32,515 nucleotides of DNA from Gammaproteobacteria bacterium (GCA_030433075.1 JAUILI010000024.1:1-32515); one strand, 5' to 3'; shown: positions 1 to 10,000, counted from the stretch's first letter. A program made the numbers and translations. Notes: generated from the letters alone by a model not told the origin.

Positions 1-147
1 ATGGTCACCGCTCCCTACGAAGTCGACGGTCAGGCCGCGGGGGTGCTCGGGGTGATTGGCCCCACCCGCATGGCGTACCAGCGGGTGATCCCCGTGGTCG
101 ACGCAACGGCTCGGCTGCTCAGCGCAGCGCTTCGTCACCAGCTGTAG
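1..147 (+). CDS. hrcA: HrcA heat-inducible transcription repressor, C-terminal end (5' end lies outside the window)
   Basis: Only the last 48 codons are present. They are in frame from base 1 to the TAG at 145-147. The fragment carries the HrcA C-terminal signature [11 protein letters not shown] followed by [16 protein letters not shown], close to the family's usual GPTRM-Y-xVIPLVD ending. HrcA is a dimeric repressor that binds the CIRCE inverted repeat and is assisted by GroEL. The gene lies directly upstream of grpE, dnaK and dnaJ, the classic arrangement. I see no CIRCE element (TTAGCACTC-N9-GAGTGCTAA) in the 125 bases before grpE or in front of dnaK, so its operator is presumably upstream of hrcA or at another locus such as groESL. 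The ATG at base 1 is an internal Met codon, not the start. Confidence 0.9.
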   Translation: MVTAPYEVDGQAAGVLGVIGPTRMAYQRVIPVVDATARLLSAALRHQL

Positions 148-149
148 CT

Positions 150-169
150 AAGGGGCCTGCCGGGCCCTT
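150..169 (+). other. Hairpin just after the hrcA stop codon
   Basis: AAGGG(G)CC at 150-157 can pair with GGCCCTT at 163-169 around a 5-base loop, with one bulged G. It starts three bases after the hrcA stop and overlaps the -35 region of the grpE promoter. No T-run follows, so it is not a convincing intrinsic terminator. It may slow read-through or protect the hrcA transcript end. Confidence 0.35.
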
Positions 170-195
170 GAAGCCGCCCCTTTCCATCCCCATAT
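165..195 (+). promoter_or_regulatory. Sigma-32 (RpoH) type heat-shock promoter for grpE
   Basis: CCCTTGAA at 165-172 and CCCCATAT at 188-195 are separated by 15 bases. This matches the E. coli RpoH consensus CCCTTGAA-N13-17-CCCCATNT almost perfectly. Transcription would start near 202, leaving a leader of about 70 bases before the grpE ATG. The promoter lies between hrcA and grpE, so grpE can be induced independently of hrcA. Confidence 0.8.
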
Positions 196-272
196 CGCCC
201 CTTTCCCGTCGGCGTCGCGCTCCCGCGCGTGCCCTGGGGTCCTCACGCATTGGAAGGGAAGGAACAGCGATC

Positions 273-884
273 ATGACGAACGAGGCAGGCGACCGGGAGC
301 AGGGTGACGGCCGGGCAGAGGCGTCGGCAAAGGCCTACAAAGATATCGCGAAGGCGGCCCAGGACGGCGTCGCCGAAGCGGGGGAAGCGCCAGAGGTCGT
401 GGACCCGGTCGACGGGGTAGATCCGGCGCTGCAGCAGGCTCAGGAGGAGGCGGCGAGCTTCCGGGATCTGGCGCTGCGGGCCCAGGCGGAGGCGGAGAAT
501 ATTCGTCGCCGGGCGGCGCGGGATGTGGAACAAGCCCACAAGTTTGCCCTGGAGAAGTTCGCCGGGGAGCTCTTGCCCGTGCTCGACAGCATCGAGAAGG
601 CCGTGGAAGCGGCCGGTGCGCTCGCGGAGGGGGAAGACACCAAGGCCATGGCCGAGGGGGTTTCCCTGTGCCATCGCCTTTTCCTTGACACCTTCGGCAA
701 GGCGGGTATCACGCCCATCGATCCCCACGGTGCGCCCTTCGATCCGGAGCAGCATCAGGCCATGGCCATGATTGATGCGCCTAATGCTGCGCCCAATTCC
801 GTGGTGGACGTGCTGCAAAAGGGCTACGCGTTGAATGGCCGGCTCCTCCGGGCCGCCATGGTGGTGGTCGCGAAGGGCGCCTAG
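273..884 (+). CDS. grpE: GrpE, nucleotide exchange factor of the DnaK chaperone
   Basis: This encodes 203 residues, close to E. coli GrpE (197). An acidic, poorly conserved N-terminus of about 50 residues is followed by a long helix rich in Ala, Glu and Arg (the dimeric coiled coil) and the family core with FAGELLPVLDSIEKA. The C-terminal beta-wing ends VLQKGYALNGRLLRAAMVVV, which is diagnostic. GrpE releases ADP from DnaK and acts as a thermosensor of the cycle. I chose the ATG at 273 because a GGAAGGGAAGGA ribosome site lies just upstream. The longer frame back to TTG 168 would run through the heat-shock promoter. It is followed by its own-promoter neighbour dnaK after 91 bases. Confidence 0.95.
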   Translation: MTNEAGDREQGDGRAEASAKAYKDIAKAAQDGVAEAGEAPEVVDPVDGVDPALQQAQEEAASFRDLALRAQAEAENIRRRAARDVEQAHKFALEKFAGELLPVLDSIEKAVEAAGALAEGEDTKAMAEGVSLCHRLFLDTFGKAGITPIDPHGAPFDPEQHQAMAMIDAPNAAPNSVVDVLQKGYALNGRLLRAAMVVVAKGA

Positions 885-916
885 CCCTTGAAAGCGGCCC
901 TCGCCGTACCGATATA
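885..916 (+). promoter_or_regulatory. Sigma-32 type heat-shock promoter for dnaK
   Basis: CCCTTGAAA at 885-893 begins directly after the grpE stop codon. ACCGATATA at 908-916 follows at a 14-base spacing, a weaker -10 than the grpE copy but still RpoH-like (CCCCATNTA). It would let dnaK be transcribed in excess of grpE, which fits the higher cellular demand for DnaK. Confidence 0.65.
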
Positions 917-975
917 GGGATCAGACAACACGGCTGGGCCGAGGAGGCCCGCCCCCACAGCTTGGAGACGCTCTC

Positions 976-2895
976 ATGGGCAAGATTATTGGCATCGACC
1001 TCGGCACCACGAATTCCTGTGTGGTCGTCCTCGAGGGCGGGAACCCTAAGGTTATTGAAAACGCAGAAGGGGATCGCACCACCCCCTCCATCGTCGCCTA
1101 CACGGAGGACGGCGAGATCCTCGTGGGTCAGTCCGCCAAGCGCCAGGCGGTGACCAACCCCACGAATACCCTCTTTGCGGTGAAGCGCTTGATCGGCCGC
1201 CGCTTCGACGATGGCGTCGTGCAGAAAGATATCGGCATGGTGCCCTACAACATTGTGAAGGCCGATAACGGCGACGCCTGGGTGGAAGCGAAGGGGCAGA
1301 AGATGGCCCCGCCCCAGGTTTCGGCAGAAGTGCTGAAAAAGATGAAGAAGACCGCCGAGGATTACCTCGGGGAAAAGGTCACGGAAGCGGTCATCACCGT
1401 TCCGGCCTACTTCGACGATTCCCAGCGTCAGGCCACGAAGGACGCAGGCCGCATTGCCGGCCTCGAGGTGAAGCGCATCATCAACGAGCCCACGGCCGCC
1501 GCTCTGGCCTACGGCATGGATAAGAAGCGCGGAGATTCCAAGATCGCCGTTTACGACCTTGGGGGCGGCACCTTCGACGTGTCCATCATCGAAATCGCCG
1601 AAGTGGACGGCGAGCACCAGTTCGAAGTGCTCTCCACCAACGGCGATACCTTCCTCGGTGGGGAAGATTTCGACATCGTGCTCATCGACTACCTCGCCGA
1701 GGAGTTCCAGAACACGAATGGCATCGATCTGCGCAAGGATCCGCTCGCCAAGCAACGCCTGAAGGAAGCGGCGGAGAAGGCCAAGATCGAGCTGTCCTCG
1801 AGCCAGCAGACGGAGGTCAACCTGCCCTATATCACCGCGGACAGCACGGGGCCGAAGCACCTGGTGACCAAAATCACCCGGGCGAAGCTTGAGTCCCTGG
1901 TGGAGACGCTGGTGGAGCGCACCATCGCCCCCTGCCAGACGGCCCTTTCCGATGCGGGGCTGGGTGTCTCTGAAATTGACGACGTGATCCTCGTCGGCGG
2001 ACAAACTCGTATGCCCCTCGTGCAGGAGCGGGTAAAGGCCTTCTTTGGCAAGGAGCCGCGCCGGGACGTGAACCCCGATGAGGCCGTGGCGCTGGGCGCT
2101 GCCATTCAGGGCGCGGTGCTGGCTGGGGACGTGAAGGACGTGCTCCTTCTGGACGTGACGCCCCTGTCCCTCGGGATCGAAACCCTGGGCGGCGTGATGA
2201 GCCCGCTCATCGAGAAGAACACCACGATCCCCACGAAGAAGACCCAGACCTTCTCCACGGCGGACGACAACCAGACTGCGGTGACGATTCACGTGCTCCA
2301 GGGGGAGCGCAAGCAAGCGTCCCAGAACAAGTCCCTTGGGCGCTTCGACCTGAGCGACATTCCGCCGGCGCCCCGGGGCATGCCTCAGATCGAGGTGGCC
2401 TTTGATATCGATGCCAACGGCATCCTGAACGTGTCTGCGAAGGACAAGGCCACGGGTAAGGAGCAATCCATCGTCATCAAGGCCTCCTCCGGGCTGTCTG
2501 ATGAGGAAGTGGAAGCCATGGTGCGGGACGCCGAGTCCAACGCCGAGGAGGACCAGAAGTTTGAGGCGCGGGTCAACCTGCGTAACCAAGCCGATGGTCT
2601 GCTCCACGCCACCAAGAAGACGCTGGCGGAAGCTGGGGATAAGGTGGACGAGGACGAGCGGCAGAAGGTCCAGGGTGCGATTGATGCGCTTGATGAGGCC
2701 CTTAAGAGCGATGATGGCGACGCCATCGAGGCGAAGATGAACGCCCTTTCCGAGGCCTCTGCGGGCCTTGCCCAGAAGCTCTACGCCGACGCCGGCGCAG
2801 CCCCGGGTGGGGACGCTGGGGACGGCGCTTCCGAGAACGACGACAACACTGTTGACGCCGAATTCGAGGAAGTGAAGGACGACGAGAAGAAGTAA
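976..2895 (+). CDS. dnaK: DnaK, Hsp70 molecular chaperone
   Basis: 639 residues, essentially the E. coli length (638). The N-terminal ATPase domain opens with [17 protein letters not shown] (phosphate-binding loop). It contains [11 protein letters not shown] and [11 protein letters not shown], with the Thr corresponding to the autophosphorylated Thr199, and the [10 protein letters not shown] motif near residue 340. The interdomain linker is [13 protein letters not shown] beta-sandwich substrate-binding domain and a helical lid follow, ending in the acidic [11 protein letters not shown] tail typical of bacterial DnaK. ATP-driven cycles of peptide binding are controlled by DnaJ and GrpE, encoded on either side. 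The start ATG at 976 has a GGAG eight bases upstream. The long open frame on the opposite strand is the usual codon-bias shadow of dnaK. Confidence 0.98.
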   Translation: MGKIIGIDLGTTNSCVVVLEGGNPKVIENAEGDRTTPSIVAYTEDGEILVGQSAKRQAVTNPTNTLFAVKRLIGRRFDDGVVQKDIGMVPYNIVKADNGDAWVEAKGQKMAPPQVSAEVLKKMKKTAEDYLGEKVTEAVITVPAYFDDSQRQATKDAGRIAGLEVKRIINEPTAAALAYGMDKKRGDSKIAVYDLGGGTFDVSIIEIAEVDGEHQFEVLSTNGDTFLGGEDFDIVLIDYLAEEFQNTNGIDLRKDPLAKQRLKEAAEKAKIELSSSQQTEVNLPYITADSTGPKHLVTKITRAKLESLVETLVERTIAPCQTALSDAGLGVSEIDDVILVGGQTRMPLVQERVKAFFGKEPRRDVNPDEAVALGAAIQGAVLAGDVKDVLLLDVTPLSLGIETLGGVMSPLIEKNTTIPTKKTQTFSTADDNQTAVTIHVLQGERKQASQNKSLGRFDLSDIPPAPRGMPQIEVAFDIDANGILNVSAKDKATGKEQSIVIKASSGLSDEEVEAMVRDAESNAEEDQKFEARVNLRNQADGLLHATKKTLAEAGDKVDEDERQKVQGAIDALDEALKSDDGDAIEAKMNALSEASAGLAQKLYADAGAAPGGDAGDGASENDDNTVDAEFEEVKDDEKK

Positions 2896-2926
2896 GTGCT
2901 TACGCTGACCCCTTCCGGTCAGCGGT

Positions 2927-4117
<1,191 letters not shown>

Positions 4118-4156
4118 CCCCCGTCGCGGAGGCGAAGGCCTCCTAAGTTTTCCCGT

Positions 4157-4182
4157 AAAGCGGCCGAAGGGCCGCTTTTTTT
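4157..4182 (+). terminator. Rho-independent terminator after dnaJ
   Basis: GCGGCC (4160-4165) and GGCCGC (4170-4175) form a perfect stem around GAAG, preceded by AAA and followed by seven T (4176-4182). It closes the heat-shock block. The last T bases also form the start of a candidate -35 element for the next gene. Confidence 0.9.
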
Positions 4183-4232
4183 GTGCCCATAAGCACGATA
4201 GTCTTTAATAAAAGACCGGTCGGTTTATTAAA
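4181..4232 (+). promoter_or_regulatory. Promoter with overlapping TetR-type operator, upstream of the TetR-family gene
   Basis: A candidate promoter is TTGTGC (4181-4186), 17 bases, TTTAAT (4204-4209). Two inverted repeats overlap its -10 and run to the start codon. TTTAATAAA (4204-4212) is mirrored by TTTATTAAA (4224-4232), and ACCG (4215-4218) by CGGT (4221-4224). The AGACCGGTCGGT core resembles operators bound by several TetR-family repressors of the NemR and LmrA/YxaF types. Repressor binding would block both promoter and start codon. This AT-rich patch stands out in a GC-rich region. Confidence 0.6.
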
Positions 4233-4832
4233 ATGGGCAGAAAAGCACAGCACCGGAGTGCCTTGCTTCGCGCGGCGCAGGAGCTGCTCCGCCAGCGAGG
4301 CTTTCGCGCCATGGCTGTGGCGGACGTGCTGGCCCTGAGCGGCGCCCCTCGGGGCTCGCTCTATCACCACTTTCCCGAAGGCAAGGTGGCCCTGGCCGCG
4401 GCAGCGGTGGAGGCCAGCGGCGCCGCCGTTCGTCGCCACCTGCTTCGCCTGGCCGCGCGCCACCCCACGCCGGAGGCCTTCTTTCGGGCCTATGGGGAGG
4501 CGCTCGGGGACTGGATGGCCGGGTCTCACTTCCGCGATGGCTGCCCTCTGGCGACGGTGATGTTGGAGACGGCCAGCGAGGAGCCTCGCCTTCAGGCGGC
4601 GGGGCAGGCGGCCTTTCTCAGCTGGCTCGCGGTTTTCGCGGAGCTTTTTGGGAACGCTGGGGACGCCCCGGCGGTGGCCACGGCGAGGGCGGAGCATTGC
4701 CTGGCGGTGGTGGAGGGCGCCCTTTTGCTCGCCCGCGTGCAACAATCCCCGGATCTGTTGCGGACCCTTGTGGCCGCCTGCGGAAATAACCATTGGCCTT
4801 CCCGGGCCGCAGAGGATTCAGCCCATGAGTGA
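4233..4832 (+). CDS. TetR/AcrR-family transcriptional regulator
   Basis: 199 residues. The N-terminal helix-turn-helix (about 8-50) shows AAQELLRQRGFRAMAVADV and GAPRGSLYHHFPEGKVAL, the typical TetR pattern ending in the YHHF recognition helix. The C-terminal ligand and dimer domain contains DGCPLATVMLE, a feature I associate with the LmrA/YxaF-like branch. Its ligand cannot be told. No ribosome site is visible before the ATG at 4233, and the predicted mRNA start is only some 15-20 bases upstream, so translation may be weak or leaderless. The last eight bases overlap the start of dapB, implying co-transcription. The operator across its own start suggests autorepression. This gene is not part of the usual dnaJ-dapB neighbourhood and looks inserted. 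Confidence 0.88.
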   Translation: MGRKAQHRSALLRAAQELLRQRGFRAMAVADVLALSGAPRGSLYHHFPEGKVALAAAAVEASGAAVRRHLLRLAARHPTPEAFFRAYGEALGDWMAGSHFRDGCPLATVMLETASEEPRLQAAGQAAFLSWLAVFAELFGNAGDAPAVATARAEHCLAVVEGALLLARVQQSPDLLRTLVAACGNNHWPSRAAEDSAHE

Positions 4833-5586
4833 TGCTTCCCTTCTACCCCTGGCGATTCACGGCGCGGCGGGGCGCCTGGGGGCGGCGGTACTGGAGCTCG
4901 CTCTGGCGTCCCCGGCCTGCTCCGTGGTCGGGGCGACGGTATCGGCGCGCAGCGATTGGCTGGGGCGCCCCCTGGGGGGCGAGGGCGCCGTGAGCTACCG
5001 TGACGCGCTCGCCCCGTCCCTGCCGGCGGAGACGGTGGTACTGGAGCTGTCCCGGGTTGAGGCGCTGCCGGCTCACGCCCGGCAGGCGGCGGCGGAGGGT
5101 TGGCCCCTCGTGGTGGGCGTAACGGGCCTCGATGGTGCTTGCGAGGCCGCCCTCGCCGCGGCCGCGGAGCAGATTCCCGTGCTCCTGGCGCCGAATTTCA
5201 GCCTTGGCATTGCGCTTTTGAAGCGCCTGGCTAAGGTGGCCGCGCAGGCCCTGGGGCCGGATTTCGATGGGGCGATCTTGGATGTGCATCACCGCCACAA
5301 GGTGGATGCGCCCTCGGGAACCGCGCGGGCCCTGGCGGAGGCGCTGGAGGGGGCAGGGCGCAGCGTGCCCATCGTTTCCCAGCGCGTCGGTGAGGTGATC
5401 GGGGATCACACCTTGACCTTCGCGGGGCCCGGGGAGCGCTTTGAGCTTCAGCATCAGGCTGAGGATCGAACCCTCTTTGCCCGGGGTGCCCTGGCGGCGG
5501 CGATGTTCCTTCGGGGCCAGGGCCCCGGGACCTACACCATGGACGATGTTTTGGCGGCCCGCGGGGGAAAGCCGGCGGCGTCTTGA
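4825..5586 (+). CDS. dapB: 4-hydroxy-tetrahydrodipicolinate reductase (DapB), somewhat divergent
   Basis: 253 residues, about 20 shorter than E. coli DapB (273). It catalyses NAD(P)H-dependent reduction in the diaminopimelate/lysine pathway. The N-terminal nucleotide-binding motif is HGAAGRLG (canonical GxxGRMG). VVGVTGL replaces the usual GTTG, and APNFSLGI matches NFSxG. The catalytic segment HHRHKVDAPSGTA is fully conserved. The usual IDFTxPE strand reads LELSRVEA. The segment that normally carries RxGxxGxR and IGF before the RxGDIVGxHT motif is missing, leaving SVPIVSQRVGEVIGDHT. The start at ATG 4825 overlaps the TetR-family gene by eight bases. No promoter of its own is evident, so expression may depend on the TetR-controlled promoter. 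Confidence 0.92.
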   Translation: MSDASLLPLAIHGAAGRLGAAVLELALASPACSVVGATVSARSDWLGRPLGGEGAVSYRDALAPSLPAETVVLELSRVEALPAHARQAAAEGWPLVVGVTGLDGACEAALAAAAEQIPVLLAPNFSLGIALLKRLAKVAAQALGPDFDGAILDVHHRHKVDAPSGTARALAEALEGAGRSVPIVSQRVGEVIGDHTLTFAGPGERFELQHQAEDRTLFARGALAAAMFLRGQGPGTYTMDDVLAARGGKPAAS

Positions 5587-5592
5587 GGCCTA

Positions 5593-5604
5593 CCCCCCCC
5601 CCCC
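5593..5604 (+). repeat. Run of twelve C
   Basis: A homopolymer of twelve C lies six bases after the dapB stop codon and about 12 bases before the candidate car promoter. Such tracts are prone to slippage in replication and to length errors in sequencing. It is outside the coding region, so a length change would not shift dapB. Confidence 0.9.
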
Positions 5605-5615
5605 AGGGCTTTGCG

Positions 5616-5646
5616 TTGGACAAAGCGCGGCGCGAGCGGGTATTAT
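5616..5646 (+). promoter_or_regulatory. Candidate sigma-70 promoter of the car operon
   Basis: TTGGAC (5616-5621) and TATTAT (5641-5646) are separated by 19 bases, slightly long but with good hexamers. Transcription would begin near 5652-5654, at or beside the ATG of a short leader reading frame. No other comparable pair is seen between dapB and carA. Confidence 0.5.
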
Positions 5647-5653
5647 TTGCGGG

Positions 5654-5695
5654 ATGACCAGATCAAGCGGCCAACCCTGTGCGTGGGCCCGATAA
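5654..5695 (+). CDS. Candidate 13-residue leader peptide of the carAB operon
   Basis: The frame reads MTRSSGQPCAWAR and stops at TAA 5693-5695, one base before the terminator hairpin at 5697. The predicted transcription start falls at about the ATG, so translation may be leaderless; no proper ribosome site is visible. Both Arg codons are uncommon in this GC-rich genome (AGA third, CGA last before the stop), which fits sensing of an end product of the pathway. A ribosome finishing this peptide would cover the 5' arm of the terminator. Attenuation with a short leader peptide is, as I recall, proposed for carAB in Pseudomonas. This call rests on position and architecture only. Confidence 0.4.
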   Translation: MTRSSGQPCAWAR

Positions 5696-5696
5696 G

Positions 5697-5729
5697 AGCG
5701 GGGCGGAAGCAATTCCCCCCGCTTTTTTT
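5697..5729 (+). terminator. Intrinsic terminator, either dapB terminator or carAB attenuator
   Basis: AGCGGGG (5697-5703) pairs with CCCCGCT (5717-5723). Inner GGAA (5705-5708) pairs with TTCC (5713-5716), and T bases run from 5723 to 5729. This is a full Rho-independent terminator. If the promoter at 5616-5646 is real, the terminator lies within the car leader and would act as an attenuator. A short competing pairing, CCCG (5688-5691) with CGGG (5699-5702), would remove the 5' arm. Confidence 0.85.
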
Positions 5730-5868
5730 CAACCTCACGCCGGGCCGTCTCTGCATCACCCTAAATCTCTTCACCCAGCGTAAGACGCGCTAACCGCAAC
5801 GCCGACGGCAGCTGCGGAGGCGACGGAGCGCGCGCGCCAGGGGTGAAACACATAAAAAGGGGACGCAT
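5730..5868 (+). other. carA 5' untranslated leader after the attenuator
   Basis: These 139 bases hold no convincing reading frame. TTCACCC (5770-5776) and GGGTGAA (5841-5847) are a distant inverted repeat that could close a large stem, with GC-rich sequence between. The carA ribosome site AGGGGA lies at 5858-5863. An ATG at 5867-5869 is followed at once by TGA and overlaps the GTG start of carA. I see no clear ArgR or PurR operator. Confidence 0.5.
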
Positions 5869-7020
5869 GTGACTCAGCCAGCCCTCCTCGCCCTCGAAGA
5901 CGGCAGCCTCTTTCCCGGAATTTCCCTGGGAGCAGACGGCGTCTCCGCCGGAGAAGTGGTGTTCAACACCGCCATGACGGGGTACCAGGAGATCCTCACC
6001 GATCCCTCCTATGCGCAGCAAATTGTGACCCTCACCTATCCCCAAATCGGCAACACGGGCTGCAACGCCGAGGACAGCGAATCCGATCGCGTCTGGGCGG
6101 CGGGGCTGGTGATTCGCCAGGGCACGCGCCGCGTGTCGAACTTCCGCGCCGAGGAAAGCCTCGAAGCTTTCCTCGTGCGTCAGGGGGTGGTGGCCATCGC
6201 CGATGTCGATACCCGTCGCCTCACCCGGCACATTCGGGAACAGGGCGCGCTTTCCGGGGTGATTGTGGCGGGGGAGGGCGCCCGCGACAGCGAGGCGGCC
6301 ATTGCCCAGGCTCGGGCCTTCCCCGGGCTCAAGGGCGCCGATCTGGCAAAGGTTGTGAGCCGGACGGCCCAGGAAGGCTGGACCCAAGGCATTTGGCGCC
6401 TGGGCCAGGGGCTCGCCGACCACAGCGGCGCTGAGCGGCCCTTTAAGGTGGTGGCCTACGATTTTGGGGTGAAGCGCAACATCCTGCGCCTCTTGGTGGA
6501 CCGGGGCTGCGACGTCACCGTGGTGCCGGCCCAAACCCCCGCCGACGCCGTGCTCGCCATGAACCCCGACGGCGTTTTTCTGTCCAATGGCCCCGGAGAT
6601 CCGGAGCCTTGCACCTACGCCATCGAGGCCATTCGCCAATTTTTGGCAGTGAAAAAGCCGCTCTTTGGCATCTGCCTGGGCCACCAGCTGCTCGCCCTGG
6701 CGAGCGGCGCGCAGACGATGAAGATGAAGCTTGGGCACCACGGGGCGAATCATCCCGTCAAGGATCTGCAAACGGGGCGGGTCATGATTACCAGTCAGAA
6801 CCACGGCTTTGCCGTGGACCTCGACTCCCTGCCGCCGCACCTCGAGGCGACCCATCTTTCCCTCTTTGATGGGACGCTTCAGGGCCTCGCGCACCGGGAG
6901 GCGCCGGCCTTTGGCTTCCAGGGCCACCCGGAAGCAAGCCCCGGTCCCCAGGATGCGGAAGGGCTGTTTGATCGCTTCACTGCGCTCATGACCGAAGCGC
7001 GTCGGGTTAAGGGAGCCTAG
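5869..7020 (+). CDS. carA: Carbamoyl-phosphate synthase small (glutaminase) subunit
   Basis: 383 residues, matching the E. coli protein even in residue numbering. The class I glutamine amidotransferase triad is Cys269 in FGICLGHQ and His353/Glu355 in GHPEAS. The N-terminal domain carries [17 protein letters not shown] and the TRRLTRHIR segment. CarA hydrolyses glutamine and passes ammonia to CarB to make carbamoyl phosphate, shared by arginine and pyrimidine synthesis. The start is GTG at 5869 with AGGGGA five bases upstream. carB follows after four bases. Leader features upstream (promoter, short frame, terminator) suggest attenuation control. Confidence 0.97.
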   Translation: MTQPALLALEDGSLFPGISLGADGVSAGEVVFNTAMTGYQEILTDPSYAQQIVTLTYPQIGNTGCNAEDSESDRVWAAGLVIRQGTRRVSNFRAEESLEAFLVRQGVVAIADVDTRRLTRHIREQGALSGVIVAGEGARDSEAAIAQARAFPGLKGADLAKVVSRTAQEGWTQGIWRLGQGLADHSGAERPFKVVAYDFGVKRNILRLLVDRGCDVTVVPAQTPADAVLAMNPDGVFLSNGPGDPEPCTYAIEAIRQFLAVKKPLFGICLGHQLLALASGAQTMKMKLGHHGANHPVKDLQTGRVMITSQNHGFAVDLDSLPPHLEATHLSLFDGTLQGLAHREAPAFGFQGHPEASPGPQDAEGLFDRFTALMTEARRVKGA

Positions 7021-7024
7021 GGCC

Positions 7025-10000
7025 ATGCCAAAGCGTACTGATATCAAGAGCATCCTAGTCCTCGGCGCCGGTCCGATCGTGATCGGCCAGGCCTGCGAAT
7101 TCGATTACTCCGGGGCCCAGGCCTGCAAAGCGCTTCGGGAAGAGGGGTACCGGGTCATCCTGGTGAACTCCAATCCGGCCACCATCATGACCGACCCCTC
7201 CATGGCCGATGCCACCTACATCGAGCCCGTGGACTGGCCGACGGTGGCCAAGGTCATCGAACGGGAGCGCCCCGACGCGCTCCTGCCCACCATGGGCGGG
7301 CAAACGGCGCTCAATTGCGCCCTCGATCTGGCCCGGGAAGGGGTGCTTGAGCGCTTTGGCACGGAGCTAATTGGCGCCAGCAAGGACGCCATTGATAAAG
7401 CCGAGGACCGGGAGCTGTTCGACAAGGCCATGAAAGCCATTGGCCTGGAAACGCCCCGCTCGGGCATTGCCCATTCCATGGAAGAAGCCTTCCAGGTGCA
7501 GGCGGCCATGGGCTATCCCTGCATCATCCGTCCCTCCTTCACCCTGGGCGGATCCGGGGGCGGGATCGCCTACAACGCGGAAGAATTCGAAGAGATCTGT
7601 AAGCGCGGGCTCGATCTGTCCCCCACCAAGGAGCTCCTCATCGATGAGTCCCTCATCGGCTGGAAGGAGTATGAGCTCGAGGTGGTCCGGGATCGAAACG
7701 ACAACTGCATCATCGTGTGCACCATCGAGAACGTGGACCCCATGGGCGTGCACACCGGGGACTCCATCACCGTCGCCCCGGCCCAAACCCTCACGGATCG
7801 GGAATATCAGATTCTCCGAAATGCCTCCCTCGCCGTGCTGCGGGAGATCGGCGTGGAGACCGGCGGTTCGAACGTGCAGTTCGGCATCGACCCAGAAACG
7901 GGGCGCATGGTGGTGATCGAGATGAACCCCCGGGTGTCCCGGTCCTCGGCTCTGGCGTCGAAGGCTACCGGCTTCCCCATCGCCAAGGTGGCAGCCAAGC
8001 TGGCCGTGGGTTACACCCTTGATGAGCTCATGAACGATATTACGGGGTGCACCCCGGCCTCCTTCGAGCCCACCATCGACTATGTGGTCACGAAGATTCC
8101 GCGCTTCACCTTTGAGAAGTTCGAGCAGGCCGACGCGCGCCTCACGACGCAGATGAAGTCCGTGGGGGAGGTGATGGCCATCGGTACCACCTTCCAGGAA
8201 TCCCTGCAAAAGGCCCTCCGGGGCCTCGAGGTGGGCGCCACGGGCCTCGACGAAAAGATCGATCCCGCGGAGCCCGAGCTGCGCCGCCGGCTCGTGGGCG
8301 AGCTTACCGTGCCGGGCCCGGAGCGCATGTGGTATCTCGCCGATGCCTTCCGCGCAGGGCTGACCCTGGAGGAAATCTTCGAGGCCAGCCGCGTGGATCC
8401 TTGGTTCCTCGCAGAGATCGAAGATCTGGTGCAGGAGGAGGCGGCGCTCAAGGGCGTGCCCCTTTCCGCCGTAGATGAAAGCCAGCTGCGCCGGCTGAAG
8501 CGCAAGGGTTTCTCCGATGCGCGCCTGGCCAAGGTGCTCGGCGTCGAGGAGCAGGCGCTGCGCGGCCATCGCCATGCCCTGGGCCTCCGCCCGGTTTATC
8601 GGCGCGTGGACACCTGTGCCGCGGAATTCCCTAGCGCCACGGCCTATCTTTACTCGACTTACGAGACGGCCTGCGAATCGGCGCCCACGGATCGGCAGAA
8701 GATCATGGTGCTGGGGGGCGGCCCGAACCGCATTGGCCAGGGCATCGAATTCGACTACTGCTGTGTTCACGCAGCCCTCGCCATGCGCGAAGACGGCTAC
8801 GAAACCATCATGGTGAACTGTAATCCGGAGACCGTTTCTACGGACTACGACACCTCCGATCGCCTTTACTTTGAGCCCGTGACCCTCGAAGACGTGCTGG
8901 AAATTGTGGCGCTCGAGCAGCCTGCGGGGGTGATCGTTCAGTTCGGTGGGCAAACGCCCCTGAAGCTGGTGGAGGCGCTGGAGGATGCGAAGGTGCCGGT
9001 GATCGGAACCTCCGCGGATGCCATCGACCGGGCCGAGGACCGGGAGCGCTTCCAGGCATTCATTCGCCAGCTCGGTCTTAAGCAACCGCCGAATAAGACG
9101 GTCATGAGCGAAGCGGAAGGGCTCGCGGCTGCGGAAGGCATTGGCTACCCCATCGTGGTGCGGCCCTCCTACGTGCTGGGCGGCCGGGCCATGGAGATCG
9201 TCTACCAGCCCTCCGAACTCATCCGCTACCTGCGCACCGCCGTGGTGGCCTCAGCGGCGTCGCCGGTGCTGCTGGACCACTTCCTCGATCAAGCGGTGGA
9301 AGTGGACGTGGATGCGGTCAGCGACGGCAAGGACGTGGTGATTGGCGCCATCATGGAGCACATCGAGCAGGCCGGGGTGCACTCCGGCGACTCGGCCTGC
9401 GCCCTGCCGCCCTATCGCCTCTCCCCCGAGCTCCAGGACGTGATCCGGGAGCAGGTCCGGGCCATGGCCCGGGAGCTGGGGGTCATCGGCCTCATGAACG
9501 TCCAGCTGGCGGTGCAGAACGGCGAGATCTTCGTGCTCGAGGTGAATCCTCGGGCGTCCCGCACCGTGCCCTTCGTCTCGAAGTGCATTGGGGTGTCCCT
9601 GGCGAAGGTGGCCGCGCGCTGCATGGCGGGCCAATCCCTGGTAGATCAGGGCTTTACGGAAGAGATCATTCCCAACTACGTCAGCGTGAAGGAATCGGTC
9701 TTCCCCTTCGCCAAGTTCCCCGGGGTGGATCCCATCCTGGGGCCGGAGATGAAATCCACCGGGGAAGTCATGGGGGTCGGGGACAGCTTCGCAGCAGCCT
9801 TCGCCCGAGCCACCCAGGGGGCGGGGATCCGCCTTCCCGAGGGGGGGACGGTGTTTTTGTCCGTGAAGGACTCGGACAAGCCCTTCGTGGCGCCGCTCGC
9901 CGAGGAGCTCCGGGAGCTGGGCTTCCGCATCATCGCGACCCGCGGGACGCGGCAGTGCCTGCAAAGTGCGGGCATCGAGGCCGAAGTCGTGAACAAGGTG

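Noticed and set aside
148-272. Possible CIRCE operator for HrcA before grpE
   Set aside because: I looked for TTAGCACTC and GAGTGCTAA with a nine-base gap and saw neither half. The region holds a sigma-32-type promoter instead.
781-2607. 608-codon open frame on the minus strand opposite dnaK
   Set aside because: It lies entirely over a clear dnaK gene and results from codon bias in GC-rich DNA. It is rich in His, Gly and Leu, resembles no family I know, and lacks a start signal.
5761-7053. 430-codon minus-strand frame covering carA and its leader
   Set aside because: carA is unambiguous with exact active-site spacing, and the opposite frame has no domain.
7367-9085. 572-codon minus-strand frame opposite carB
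   Set aside because: Codon-bias shadow of carB, with low complexity and no recognisable motif.
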